Source: Janibacter sp. HTCC2649 (GTDB lineage: Bacteria; Actinomycetota; Actinomycetes; Actinomycetales; Dermatophilaceae). Taken from it: DNA of 64,000 bases. The stretch's first letter is position 1, and the number at the start of each line of letters is the position of its first letter. The stretch covers positions 1,054,001 through 1,118,000 of the forward strand of contig NZ_CH672413.1 in the NCBI RefSeq assembly GCF_000152705.1. Direction: 5' to 3'. A program made the position numbers and the translations under genes. Of the stretch, positions 44,591 to 53,193 are shown piece after piece. The notes beneath the pieces are model-generated. The model did not search any database and was not told the DNA's origin. It worked only from the letters and a program-made list of their open reading frames with translations.

Positions 44591-45360
44591 CGACACCGGC
44601 GGCCGAACCGAGAGGTGAGGACGTCGCCGGTGGCGAGCACCCGGCATACCCTCCGCTTGTTCCCAGCAAGCGCAAAGCCGTTCTGCGACAGTCGCTTTCG
44701 GTCGGCATCGCGACGGGCGCCTACGGCATCAGCTTCGGCGCGCTCGGTGTCGCGGCCGGCCTCAGCATCCTCCAGACGTCGGTCCTGTCGATCCTGTTGT
44801 TCAGCGGTGGCTCGCAGTTCGCGGTCGTCGGAATCCTCGGAGCCGGCGGCACCGGATCGGCAGCCCTCGCGACGTCGACGTTGCTCGGCGTACGCAATGG
44901 GCTCTATGCCCTGCAGACCTCGCGGATCCTCGACGTGCGTGGCCTGCGGAGGCTGCTGGCCGCTCACCTCACCATCGACGAGTCGACCGCCGTCGCTGTG
45001 GGACAGGACAATCGGCGCGCGGGGCGACTCGGGTTCTGGGTCACCGGCATCGCCGTGTTCGTCTTCTGGAACCTCATGACCTTGGCCGGCGCGCTCGTCG
45101 GCAACGCGCTCGGCGACCCCCAGCGCTACGGCCTTGACGCTGCCGCGGCCGCGGCCTTCACGGCCCTGCTCTGGCCACGACTGCGCAGCCGCGATGCCGC
45201 CGCGACCATGGTGCTCGCCGTGGCGATCGCGCTGCTCACCTCTCCCCTGCTGCCCGTCGGCGTGCCGGTGATCCTCACTGTTCTTGCCGCTGTGGTCATT
45301 GGGCTGAGAGGTGGCGGCCGGCACGAGCGAGCCACCGACGACCCCGAGGTCGCATCATGA
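44587..45360 (+). CDS. azlC: AzlC-family branched-chain amino acid exporter, large subunit
   Basis: A 257-residue AzlC/BrnF-type membrane protein with about seven helices: ATGAYGISFGALGVAAGLS at the first helix and LLFSGGSQFAVVGILGAGG, the family signature, in the second. The GTG start overlaps the GNAT stop. With AzlD it forms a two-component exporter for branched-chain amino acids or methionine in the corynebacterial BrnFE model; specificity here is inferred. The N terminus (about 30 residues) is hydrophilic and variable. Confidence 0.9.
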   Translation: MTTPAAEPRGEDVAGGEHPAYPPLVPSKRKAVLRQSLSVGIATGAYGISFGALGVAAGLSILQTSVLSILLFSGGSQFAVVGILGAGGTGSAALATSTLLGVRNGLYALQTSRILDVRGLRRLLAAHLTIDESTAVAVGQDNRRAGRLGFWVTGIAVFVFWNLMTLAGALVGNALGDPQRYGLDAAAAAAFTALLWPRLRSRDAAATMVLAVAIALLTSPLLPVGVPVILTVLAAVVIGLRGGGRHERATDDPEVAS

Positions 45361-45671
45361 GTTCCTGGACGATCGTGCTGCTCGCGTCGGGGCTGGCCTA
45401 TGCGACCAAGCTCGCCGGCTACCTCGTGCCCGGCGCGTGGGTCGAAGGACCGAAGCGCAGCCGTGTGCTCACCCTGCTCCCAGTCTCGCTGCTGGCCGGA
45501 CTCGTCGCGATCCAGACGTTCGGCGGGGACGGCGGCTCGTTGCACGTCGATGCTCGACTGGCCGCCGTCGGGGCAGCGATCGTGCTGCTGCTCCTGCGGG
45601 CGAACTTCCTCGTCGTCGTCATCGGGGCCGCGGCGGTCGCGGCCGGCTTGCGCGCGCTCGGCTGGGGCTAG
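45357..45671 (+). CDS. azlD: AzlD-family exporter small subunit
   Basis: A 104-residue AzlD/BrnE-type protein with three hydrophobic helices (WTIVLLASGLAYATKLAGYL, LLPVSLLAGLVAIQTF, FLVVVIGAAAVAAGL). The ATG overlaps the azlC stop by 4 bases, so the two subunits are co-translated. It closes the operon that starts at the enoyl-CoA hydratase; no strong terminator is visible in the 127 bases that follow. Confidence 0.9.
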   Translation: MSSWTIVLLASGLAYATKLAGYLVPGAWVEGPKRSRVLTLLPVSLLAGLVAIQTFGGDGGSLHVDARLAAVGAAIVLLLLRANFLVVVIGAAAVAAGLRALGWG

Positions 45672-45798
45672 GTCCCAGCAACACCCTCCGTCCTCAACGG
45701 CCCCTTGCGCACCACCCCTGGGACAACCACGTTGGCAGGGCAAGGTAGATCTTCTGGGAAAGCAATGGCGCATGGCCGCGACGCCATAGCCTGCCTTC

Positions 45799-46755
45799 AT
45801 GCCTCACCACGCGCAGCGTCGAACGCTCCGAGCCCACATCGGCGCCATCAGATCGGCCGTCACACAGGCAAGTGAAGCTGCAGCCGCAAAGGCCTACTGC
45901 AGGTTGCCCCCTCGTTCTGGAAGCGCCAGCGAGGCCATCCGCGCGTCCCACGGCAAGACGGCCCAGCTCGCGGTCGTGACCTTCAACCAGCCCAAGCTCC
46001 TGGAGTGGCAAATCGAGTCACTCCACGACTACTTCAGCGACTCGTACACGTTGCTCGTGGCCGACAATTCAACCGATGCAGACTCAAGCCGTCGCATCGA
46101 GGACATCTGCGCCAACACAGGCGTCACCTACATCCGGCTACGCCCCCGTCCGCGGCTGGCTCAGGCCGGCGGCTCGGCATCTCATGGCCTTGCCCTGAAC
46201 TGGCTCTACACGAACGTTCTGCAACATTCACAATCGGAATACCTCGGACTCTTGGACCATGACATCTTTCCGATCGCGCCCGTCAGTTATGCCGAGGTCG
46301 TGGGCCGTCAAGGGGCCTATGGCCACTTTCAGATGGCCTCAGCGTTGCCCTTCTACTGGCCCGGCCTGCACTTCTTCGCCCCTGACTATTTCAGCGGTGG
46401 AACGCCGAACTTCCTACCAGGGACACTTGGCGGCGCCTACGGAGACACAGGCTCACGCAACTGGAGGGACTACTACTCTGCGCTCGACCTGTCTCGTCTC
46501 GAAACATTCACGCAGGAGGATGTGCGGATGGATGACCCAAGCACCCCGTTCATCAAGACCGGGGACTTGACCACATTCGTCAGCGAGGCATTCACACTTT
46601 TTGACGGGGACTGGGTTCACATGATCAACGGCTCCAATTGGGCGCCGTCGGATCAGTCGTCCAAGTTGCGACAGCTTCAGGCGGTCTACCTCCGCGACCG
46701 CGGTCCCGCGGCGGGAGAGGCCGACGTCAGGGACTCTGCCCCGTCCGACGCCTAG
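45799..46755 (+). CDS. Putative glycosyltransferase, low-GC, probably acquired
   Basis: A 318-residue protein with a GT-A-like N-terminal half: LAVVTFNQPKLLEWQIESL, LLVADNSTDADSSRRI (nucleotide-sugar-type strand), and LGLLDHDIFPIAP, where DHD may act as the metal-binding DxD. These features fit the GT2 superfamily, but the C-terminal half (FAPDYFSGGTPNFLPG, LFDGDWVHMINGSNW) is not one I recognise. Two 60-base stretches I counted (46021-46080 and 46201-46260) have 55% and 48% G+C, well below the surroundings, a sign of horizontal transfer. It opens the cell-surface region. Confidence 0.65.
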   Translation: MPHHAQRRTLRAHIGAIRSAVTQASEAAAAKAYCRLPPRSGSASEAIRASHGKTAQLAVVTFNQPKLLEWQIESLHDYFSDSYTLLVADNSTDADSSRRIEDICANTGVTYIRLRPRPRLAQAGGSASHGLALNWLYTNVLQHSQSEYLGLLDHDIFPIAPVSYAEVVGRQGAYGHFQMASALPFYWPGLHFFAPDYFSGGTPNFLPGTLGGAYGDTGSRNWRDYYSALDLSRLETFTQEDVRMDDPSTPFIKTGDLTTFVSEAFTLFDGDWVHMINGSNWAPSDQSSKLRQLQAVYLRDRGPAAGEADVRDSAPSDA

Positions 46756-46764
46756 GCTGGGGTT

Positions 46765-47580
46765 TTGCCAGCCACCCGCTGCTCCACCGTCCGGCTGGTC
46801 GTGCTCGGTGTGCCGGTCGCGGTCGAGTGCTTTGGGTCGCGGCGCGAGACCCTCGCGGATGCCGTCCATCTGGCGTGGGCGTGGTGCACGACCACGGATG
46901 ATGTTGCCCCCGTCGTCACCGTGCAGGCGATGCTCGATCCCGATCCTGGTGTCCTGGCGGAGGCGAGCGCAGCCGGGATGGTGGCCCACTCCGACGAGGC
47001 CGTCATGGAGGACTGGCTCACCCCGCACATCACGCGAGCCGCCATGGAGCACCTCGCCGGGCAGGTGCTCATGCTTCATGCCTGCGTGGTGGCCCATCCC
47101 GTGACAGGCGCAGCCGCGGTGCTGGTCGGCCGGTCCGGAGCCGGCAAGACAACCCTCGCGCGGTCACTGGGCGCCCGGCTGGCCTACGTCACTGATGAGA
47201 CCGCCGCGATCGAGGCCGACCACGGCATCAGACCGTTTGCCAAGCCCCTGTCCCTTCACCGCGATGGGGGCTCCCTCAAGGTCCAGCTGGCTCCCGACTC
47301 GCTTCACCTCACGGCACCCGGTCCCGGGCCGCTGCGAGCGGCTGCGGTGGTTCTTGTCAACCGCGATCCCGGCCACGTCGGGCTACCGACGGTCGAGTCG
47401 GTTCCCACACTCGAGGCGCTGTCGTCCTTGGCCGAGCACACGTCTCACCTGAAGCGGTTGGAGGCACCCCTGCATCGCCTCGCTCACCTGCTGGCCGCGT
47501 GCGGAGGGCTCCAGCGACTGACCTACCGGGAGGCCACGGACGTCACGGCTCTGGTCAGCTCGCTCGTGGAGGCCAGGTGA
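46765..47580 (+). CDS. HPr-kinase-like P-loop protein (copy 1)
   Basis: A 271-residue protein with a P-loop VGRSGAGKTTLARSLG near residue 118, then YVTDETAAI and PFAKPLSLHRDGG. This layout is that of the HprK-like kinases found with PqqD-like proteins, not of the canonical HPr kinase, and no HPr gene lies in the window. The start is uncertain: TTG 46765 gives full length, and a later GTG is possible. Its stop overlaps the GTG of the PqqD-like gene, so the pair is co-translated. A homologue of the same layout (GGTGKTTLSRLLG, YLTDESVGI, KPLSV) starts at 63341. Substrate unknown. Confidence 0.75.
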   Translation: MPATRCSTVRLVVLGVPVAVECFGSRRETLADAVHLAWAWCTTTDDVAPVVTVQAMLDPDPGVLAEASAAGMVAHSDEAVMEDWLTPHITRAAMEHLAGQVLMLHACVVAHPVTGAAAVLVGRSGAGKTTLARSLGARLAYVTDETAAIEADHGIRPFAKPLSLHRDGGSLKVQLAPDSLHLTAPGPGPLRAAAVVLVNRDPGHVGLPTVESVPTLEALSSLAEHTSHLKRLEAPLHRLAHLLAACGGLQRLTYREATDVTALVSSLVEAR

Positions 47581-47849
47581 AGGCCAGGCGAGGACTCGTC
47601 CACGACGTGTTCGTCGAGGGCGACCAGTGCGCGGTCTATGCCGGCGACCAGGTGGTCGTGCTCTCGCCGATCGCGACGACGGTCTTGCTGCAACTCGATG
47701 AGCACTGGACTCCGGTGCCTGAGCTCGTTCGTGCTGTCGAGTCGATCTACGGACCTCCCCCGCAAGGAAGCACTGCCGACGCCGTGGCCAGGATCATGGA
47801 GGAACTCAGTAGCGCCCACATCGTGCAATTGCACGCGTTCGGCCTCTGA
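47577..47849 (+). CDS. PqqD-like small protein (RiPP-recognition-type winged helix)
   Basis: A 90-residue PqqD-family protein: LVHDVFVEGDQCAVYAGDQVVVLSPIATTVLLQL, then PELVRAVESIYGPP and an alpha-helical MEELSSAHIVQLHAFGL end. PqqD proteins usually bind leader peptides and present them to modifying enzymes; here the partner would be the upstream HprK-like protein. GTG start from the GTGA overlap with that gene. A longer reading begins inside the upstream gene and is unlikely. Confidence 0.75.
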   Translation: MKARRGLVHDVFVEGDQCAVYAGDQVVVLSPIATTVLLQLDEHWTPVPELVRAVESIYGPPPQGSTADAVARIMEELSSAHIVQLHAFGL

Positions 47850-47931
47850 CCTGCGGGTTCGCAGTTAGGCTCGGATTCTGGCAGGGGGTCAGCCGTCGAT
47901 CCTCTGCCTCACCTGACCCGGGGAGAGCGTC

Positions 47932-48846
47932 ATGACGACACACGAGCAGGATGCCACGACTGCCAGGCGCAGGCCGGGCATCAACCGCCGCACCCTGATG
48001 CGCACCGGGGCTCACGCCGCTTGGACAGTGCCCACGGTGCAACTGGTCACCCAGTCGCCGGCCATGGCAGCTTCTGGCGCCGCCGCAGTGAACGTGACCG
48101 CGACGAACAGCGGCTGGACCGGCGCAGACACCGCTGCTGCGCGGTTCGCTGTGACCACAATCGTGTCCAATGTGAACACCCAATCGACGGTCGACCTCAA
48201 GGTCACCTACACGCTGCCTGCTGGCGTGACCGCCGTTGCCACTGCCCCAGCAGGATGGACCGTGGAGTCGGGCAACGGCTCCAATGTCATCGTCCTCGAC
48301 AAGATCGATCCACAGCTGGGAGCTGGCGCGTCCACGGGACCGTTCGTCGTCACGTTCGACCCGGTGGACACCGCCGTAGGGAACTCGATTCTGGTCAATC
48401 TCACCGCCAGCCCCGGCGGCGCCGGCACCCCGGGCTCCACGACCACCACCGTCGCAGCCAGCCCCCCGGTCCTCAGCATTCAGAGCCCCCCCGTGAGCTG
48501 GATTGCCAATGGCCAAGCAAGTCGGACGATGGATCTCAGTGCGGAAGTGATTCAGAACACGGGCTTTCAACTCACTGCTGGTCTCAAGGTCGTCATCTCT
48601 TGGTCGGCAGCCCCGCTTCCCGCCGCACTTCCCAATGTGGACACTGCAGCCCCCGGGTGGACAGCGAGCCTCACCGGCCCCCGCGAGGTCACATTCACGG
48701 CGGACTCTCAACTAGGTCGCAACCAGACTCTTGGCTTCGACGCCAAGATTCGTCTGCAAGGGAATGGCAATCCCGGCTCTTACTCCCTCCAGATGGTGGT
48801 GAGCGCAACCAATGCCACGAGCGTGACCACCACTGTTACGGGTTGA
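47932..48846 (+). CDS. Tat-exported surface protein with Ig/DUF11-like repeats
   Basis: A 304-residue protein with a Tat signal (NRRTLMRTGAHAAWTVPTVQ, cleavage near SPAMAAS at about residue 45). The AAW-VP pattern is common in actinobacterial exported proteins. The mature part is Thr/Val/Gly-rich beta structure in two halves (VNVTATNSGW..., PPVLSIQSPPVSW...), like DUF11/Ig-like cell-wall repeats. No sortase motif or lipobox. GGGGAG lies 7 bases before the ATG. It follows the HprK/PqqD pair by 82 bases and could be their client; that is inference. Its end overlaps the convergent polymerase-like gene by 11 bases. Confidence 0.75.
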   Translation: MTTHEQDATTARRRPGINRRTLMRTGAHAAWTVPTVQLVTQSPAMAASGAAAVNVTATNSGWTGADTAAARFAVTTIVSNVNTQSTVDLKVTYTLPAGVTAVATAPAGWTVESGNGSNVIVLDKIDPQLGAGASTGPFVVTFDPVDTAVGNSILVNLTASPGGAGTPGSTTTTVAASPPVLSIQSPPVSWIANGQASRTMDLSAEVIQNTGFQLTAGLKVVISWSAAPLPAALPNVDTAAPGWTASLTGPREVTFTADSQLGRNQTLGFDAKIRLQGNGNPGSYSLQMVVSATNATSVTTTVTG

Positions 48847-50212
48847 CGAGCATCACTTTGCTCGAAGTCGCTGGGTCGACATCGTCCATGTCGTCGAACT
48901 CGTCGTCATCGTCGGGGTGTGCCTCGGGTTGAGGCAAAGGCAGGGCCAGGAGGACGAGGAAGAACGGGATCATGAGCACCCGCTGCCGGGAGAGGATCCC
49001 GAAGTTCCCGAACCCCGAGAAGGCCCAGATGAACGCCGATGTGAACACGAGGCAGAACACCACATAGGGCGCTCTCCGCAGGATCCCGGGGAGGCGACGA
49101 ATGCGCGGCCAACCACGCACCGTCAGCCCGAGCAGGAACAGACATTCGAGACTCTGCACGATCATCTGGGCGTTGCCGGCCTCCCACACGAAGGGCCGAA
49201 ATAACACGGTGAGCACGGCGAGCGGCATACCCCACACGGATGACACGGGAACCGCCGTGAACGTGGATCCACCCTGGGACGTCTGCCCGTTCGTGGCCTC
49301 GACCGTCTCCGAGATGGCCTGCCAGCTGAGGTCATCGGTGCCGAGGAACACGGCCGACTGCGAGGCCAGAATCCAGGCGGCCGCGCCGAGCACGAGCACG
49401 CCGGTGGCTTTCTTGAGGATCCCGGTGGGCTGGTCGTCCGCCGGGCGGAACAGCTGGGCCACGAGAAGAGCAGCAAAGAGCAGCACCGTGATGTGGGGGC
49501 GGACGAGTGTGGTGCCCGCGGCCCCGATGACGAGGAGCACCACGGCGCCGGAGCGCGCGGCGAAGAGCCGAGCTGCGCCCAGTGCGGTGACCCCGACGAA
49601 CAGCAGCAGCCACGCCTCCTTCCCGATGCTCGAGGGCCAGTAGAGCATCGAGGGCAGGAACATGACCAGCACGGCATACCGACGCCCATCGGCTCTCGGA
49701 AGGGCGATCCGGAAGGCTCGCAAGAGCAGGTACTGCCCCCAGAACGCGAGCGTCGCGAACACGAGGAAGCCGGCCAGGGGTGACGGCCCGATGACGGTGT
49801 AGACCGCAGTGGTGATGAGCTCCATGTACTGCGTGCCCTGCTTGCCGCCCCATTCCCAGACAAAGGCCCCCTGACGCCAGAGGTGGTGCTGTGTGGCGGC
49901 ATACCTGTTGTAGCGTTCGGCGTCGGCCGCACCGCCGTAGACGACGTAGGCGACGAAATACCGGAGCAGGGCGCCGACCAGTTTGGCGCCGAAGGCGGCC
50001 ATGAGCAGGGCGAGCAGCCACGGCTCGGGCGCCGATCGAGCCACTCGCGCGATGACAACGACATTGACGGCCACGAGCAGGGGCACGACGATGACGGCGC
50101 CCCACAGGTTGTAGGAGTTCCCCTCGAGCGCCCAGGCGAACACCAGCGCGATCGCGCCTGCCAGGAGGACACTGAGGGCCACAGCACCGAGCCGGAGGGC
50201 CGAACGGGTCAT
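48836..50212 (-). CDS. O-antigen polymerase-like multispanning membrane protein
   Basis: A 458-residue protein with about ten or more membrane helices and a large extracytoplasmic loop near residues 270-305, the general layout of Wzy-type polymerases and other surface-polysaccharide membrane enzymes. Motifs include AFGAKLVGALLRYFVAYVVY, SMLYWPSSIGKEAWLL and RPHITVLLF. The C-terminal tail is strongly acidic (DDDDEFDDMDDVD). The ATG is 7 bases downstream of the BY-kinase stop, so the two are an operon; the kinase context supports a surface-polymer role. Exact activity unknown. Confidence 0.7.
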   Translation of the reverse strand: MTRSALRLGAVALSVLLAGAIALVFAWALEGNSYNLWGAVIVVPLLVAVNVVVIARVARSAPEPWLLALLMAAFGAKLVGALLRYFVAYVVYGGAADAERYNRYAATQHHLWRQGAFVWEWGGKQGTQYMELITTAVYTVIGPSPLAGFLVFATLAFWGQYLLLRAFRIALPRADGRRYAVLVMFLPSMLYWPSSIGKEAWLLLFVGVTALGAARLFAARSGAVVLLVIGAAGTTLVRPHITVLLFAALLVAQLFRPADDQPTGILKKATGVLVLGAAAWILASQSAVFLGTDDLSWQAISETVEATNGQTSQGGSTFTAVPVSSVWGMPLAVLTVLFRPFVWEAGNAQMIVQSLECLFLLGLTVRGWPRIRRLPGILRRAPYVVFCLVFTSAFIWAFSGFGNFGILSRQRVLMIPFFLVLLALPLPQPEAHPDDDDEFDDMDDVDPATSSKVMLVNP

Positions 50213-50219
50213 CGACAGC

Positions 50220-51770
50220 TCAGGCGGACGTCGTGCGGCGGTCGCGACGACTCTCGGCCCCGGGTTCGGACTCTGCGGGGTGCGGCGGTGTGCTGGATCC
50301 GTCCGTCGTTCCGCGCCGTCCAGGGAGAACGCGCCGGATGCCCTTGCTGCGTTCGGCGTCGTAACCCTGCCCATAGCCGCTGCCATAGCCATAGCCGTAG
50401 CGGCCAGCGCCCCTCGTCGGCGCGCCCACGATCACGACCCCGGTCACCGGGACGTGGAAGCGGCCGAGCAGCTCCGCGACCCGACGACCCGCAACGTCCG
50501 TGATCCTGCCGTGGCGCACGACCACCACCACCGTGTCGACGACGGGCAGCACATCGAAGACGTCGCTGGCGGCCAGCAACGGCGCCGTGTCGATCAGCAC
50601 GACGTCGGCCAGATCGCGGAGCTCGGCGATCAGTCCCCCCATGAGGCTGGCCAGGGAAGCGGGGTGGGACAGGCGGGTGCCGGCCGTCATGATGCGGACC
50701 CCGTCAATGCTCGTCGGTCGGATCAACGCCTCGAGCGACGACTCGTTGTGGCGGCTCAGGTAGTCCGAGATGCCGGCACCCTGCGGGACGTCGAAGAGGG
50801 TGTGCGTGTCCGGCGAGCGGAGGTCGGCGTCCAGGACGAGCACGCGTTGTCCGCTTTCTGCAAAGCTCACGGCCAGGTTCGCGACGGTGGTGGTCTTGCC
50901 TTCTGCCGGGTGCGCGGACGTGACGAGCACGACGCGGGCCCCCTCGAGCTGGGTGGCCGGCCCGTCGAGCAGGTGACGTGGTGCGCTCCCGACCGAGAGT
51001 CGTTGGCTCGCGGTGTGAACGATGGCGGTTCGCGCGCCGCGATAGGCGTCGGCATACGGACTCAGCGGTTGTTCCGCCACGCCAATGGTCTTGTCGCGAC
51101 GCTTCGTGCGACCCAACCTGGGGACCTCGGCGACGATCGGCAGAGCAAGGGCAGCAGCGATCTCCTCGCGGGTTCGCAGCCGCGAGTCCAGGCGGTCCAG
51201 CACCAGCGCCAGCGCAAGCCCCAGAAGCAGTCCCAGAACGGCGCTGAGAGCCGCCCGCACCGGCCGACTCGGGGGGACGACGAAGCCTCCGCCGTCGGCG
51301 TTCGGGATCGGGGACGCCGACTGGAGGACGGTGATGCCGACCGTGCCCGTCCCTGGCCGAGGCGTATCGAAGAAGGACACCGCCTCGTCCGCGAAAGCGT
51401 TGGCAACGGCCGCAGCCCGTGCGCCATCAGATGCCGTCGCCGACACCGTCAGCGCGGTGGCAATGAATTCGGGTTTGACCGTCAGCCCAGCGGCCAGGAG
51501 CGCAGGATCGCCCGGGTAGCCCAACCGTTTCGCCGCACCCCTGGGGATGTCCCCCGTGGTGAGAAAGAGGGCAATGCGACCCAGTTGGCTGTTGACGTCC
51601 TCGGTTCGCTCCACGAGGAGGGTGGCCGTGGCTGTGTAGCTGCCCGTCGACCTCGTCACCTCGGGATGGGCCGGCGTCACCGTCCACATGACGGCTCCAG
51701 CGACCACCGCGCAGAGCGCGATGACGAGCCAGCGACGTCGAAACGCCTTCAGGTAGTCATTGAGCGTCAT
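50220..51770 (-). CDS. Polysaccharide chain-length regulator / bacterial tyrosine kinase
   Basis: A 516-residue Wzz-BY-kinase fusion. The Wzz domain has an N-terminal membrane helix (WLVIALCAVVAGAVMW) and a second near residue 180 (ALSAVLGLLLGLALALVL). The cytoplasmic kinase carries Walker A TSAHPAEGKTTTVANL, Walker A' VLVLDADLRSP and Walker B DVVLIDTAPLL. A C-terminal Tyr cluster (YGYGYGSGYGQGY) is the usual autophosphorylation site. It acts with the polymerase-like protein downstream. A low-molecular-weight tyrosine phosphatase that could oppose it is encoded at 62650-63234. Confidence 0.88.
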   Translation of the reverse strand: MTLNDYLKAFRRRWLVIALCAVVAGAVMWTVTPAHPEVTRSTGSYTATATLLVERTEDVNSQLGRIALFLTTGDIPRGAAKRLGYPGDPALLAAGLTVKPEFIATALTVSATASDGARAAAVANAFADEAVSFFDTPRPGTGTVGITVLQSASPIPNADGGGFVVPPSRPVRAALSAVLGLLLGLALALVLDRLDSRLRTREEIAAALALPIVAEVPRLGRTKRRDKTIGVAEQPLSPYADAYRGARTAIVHTASQRLSVGSAPRHLLDGPATQLEGARVVLVTSAHPAEGKTTTVANLAVSFAESGQRVLVLDADLRSPDTHTLFDVPQGAGISDYLSRHNESSLEALIRPTSIDGVRIMTAGTRLSHPASLASLMGGLIAELRDLADVVLIDTAPLLAASDVFDVLPVVDTVVVVVRHGRITDVAGRRVAELLGRFHVPVTGVVIVGAPTRGAGRYGYGYGSGYGQGYDAERSKGIRRVLPGRRGTTDGSSTPPHPAESEPGAESRRDRRTTSA

Positions 51771-51825
51771 GCAGTCTCTCCCCGCCGCTCTCGACGAGCC
51801 GTCGGCCCTACGAGCTAGTGCAACA

Positions 51826-51840
51826 ACACCCCAGGGGTGT
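51826..51840. promoter_or_regulatory. Palindrome upstream of the BY-kinase
   Basis: ACACCCC A GGGGTGT, a perfect 7-bp inverted repeat with a single central base, about 56 bases before the kinase start. Candidate operator; the factor is unknown. Confidence 0.4.
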
Positions 51841-51928
51841 GAACCTGAAGGCCGACCTTATCCGACCAGGTGCCTCTGACCTGCCGAAATGGCAATCAGG
51901 CCAACCGATTGGCGTCTCGCGGCCGGGG

Positions 51929-52675
51929 TCAGGCGATGCCGAGGTAGTGCTCGAGGCCAACGGTGAGACCGGGGTGCTCGCCGACCTTGCGGACCGCTGC
52001 GATGACTCCGGGCATGAACGAGACCCGGTCGAACGAGTCGTGCCGGATCGTCAACATCTCGCCGGTCTGTCCGAACAGAACTTCCTGGTGTGCGACGAGT
52101 CCGCGCAGACGAACCGAATGCACGGGTATGCCGTGTGCCCGCCCTCCGCGTGCTCCCTCGGGATCGCTCGTGGTCGCGTCGGGGACGTCGGCGAGGCCAG
52201 CCTGTGCGCGTGCGGCGCCGACTAGCTCGGCCGTGCGGGCAGCCGTGCCAGAAGGTGCGTCCACCTTGTCCGGGTGGTGCAGCTCGATGATCTCGACGGA
52301 CTCGTAGAACTCAGCGGCCTTTTGCGCGAAGGCCATCATGAGCACGGCTCCGATGGCGAAATTGGGCGCGATGAGAACTCCGACACCGGGATGCTGCTCG
52401 AGGCGCGCGGTAAGGTCAGCGAGCTTGTCCTCTCCCCACCCCGTCGTCCCGACGACAACGTGGACGCCTTGGTCGACACAGTGCGCGACGTTGATGGCCG
52501 AGGCGTCGGGGACGGAGAACTCGACGACCACGTCAGCACCGGCGAGGTCGCCGAGGTCGTCACCCATGTCAAAGCGGCCTGCGAGTTCGAGACCCTGCGC
52601 CGCCTCGACGGCCCGACACACCTCCGAGCCCATGCGTCCGGATGCACCGATGACCGAGACCTTGGTGACACTCAC
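51929..52675 (-). CDS. dapB: 4-hydroxy-tetrahydrodipicolinate reductase
   Basis: NAD(P)H-dependent reductase following DapA in diaminopimelate synthesis. In 248 residues: N-terminal VSVIGASGRMGSEV, VVGTTGW, APNFAIGAVLM and the catalytic ELHHPDKVDAPSGTA segment (His-His and Lys). GTG start at 52675. A TAGAGT -10-like box (around 52685 on the minus strand) ends about 9 bases before the GTG, so the transcript may be nearly leaderless. It is an isolated member of the dap set, with the ESX-like operon on its upstream side. Confidence 0.94.
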   Translation of the reverse strand: MSVTKVSVIGASGRMGSEVCRAVEAAQGLELAGRFDMGDDLGDLAGADVVVEFSVPDASAINVAHCVDQGVHVVVGTTGWGEDKLADLTARLEQHPGVGVLIAPNFAIGAVLMMAFAQKAAEFYESVEIIELHHPDKVDAPSGTAARTAELVGAARAQAGLADVPDATTSDPEGARGGRAHGIPVHSVRLRGLVAHQEVLFGQTGEMLTIRHDSFDRVSFMPGVIAAVRKVGEHPGLTVGLEHYLGIA

Positions 52676-52748
52676 CCCTGAACTCTAGTGGCGGCCCTCA
52701 GACGTTCGTACGAGCAGTGTCCCGCGTTGACTGAAGCCGTCGCGTCAC

Positions 52749-53180
52749 TCACGGCTCACCCCCGTCACTCGGGTGCGGCCCTTTGAGCGTGAGGCCGGCG
52801 ACGAGCGCCACCGGCAGGATGAGGCTGGCCAGACCCAGCGACGCGATGAACCATGCAGTCTCGCCGGAAGCCAAGGTCACGAAGACTACGACGGCGACCC
52901 AGGCGACCACCGTGACAACCAACGCAGTTCGAGACTGAGCCAAGGGTCCGCGTGCGACCGGGTCTCGGCGCAGGGCGCGGTTGGCAGTGGCGACGGCGGC
53001 ACACGCCAGAGCTGCCACGAGGGCCAGGACCGCGGCCCCCACGAGGAGCCCCTGGACCTCGGCGGGCGCCGTCCGGGCGAAGAGTGCGCAGCCCACGGCG
53101 ATGAGCCCGCACAGTCCCGCCGCCCAGAACGAAGCCACGCCGCGAACCTGAGCGGCCTGGCGTGCCGTGGTGAGATCCAT
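52749..53180 (-). CDS. Small four-helix membrane protein of the ESX-like operon
   Basis: A 143-residue protein with four hydrophobic segments (VASFWAAGLCGLIAVGCALF, LLVGAAVLALVAALACAAV, TALVVTVVAWVAVVVFVTLA, FIASLGLASLILPVALVAGL). No recognised domain. It starts 13 bases after the WxG-like gene and is probably the last gene of that operon. The ATG MDLTTARQA is chosen; the longer in-frame reading overlaps the gene upstream. Confidence 0.65.
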   Translation of the reverse strand: MDLTTARQAAQVRGVASFWAAGLCGLIAVGCALFARTAPAEVQGLLVGAAVLALVAALACAAVATANRALRRDPVARGPLAQSRTALVVTVVAWVAVVVFVTLASGETAWFIASLGLASLILPVALVAGLTLKGPHPSDGGEP

Positions 53181-53193
53181 GACCACGACCCTG

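Noticed and set aside
45672-45724. GTCCCAG...CTGGGAC repeat after azlD as a terminator
   Set aside because: A seven-base stem with a 39-base loop is too weak to call.
46765-47580. Canonical HPr kinase/phosphorylase of sugar regulation
   Set aside because: The overall layout is that of PqqD-associated HprK-like proteins; no HPr or PTS genes are nearby.
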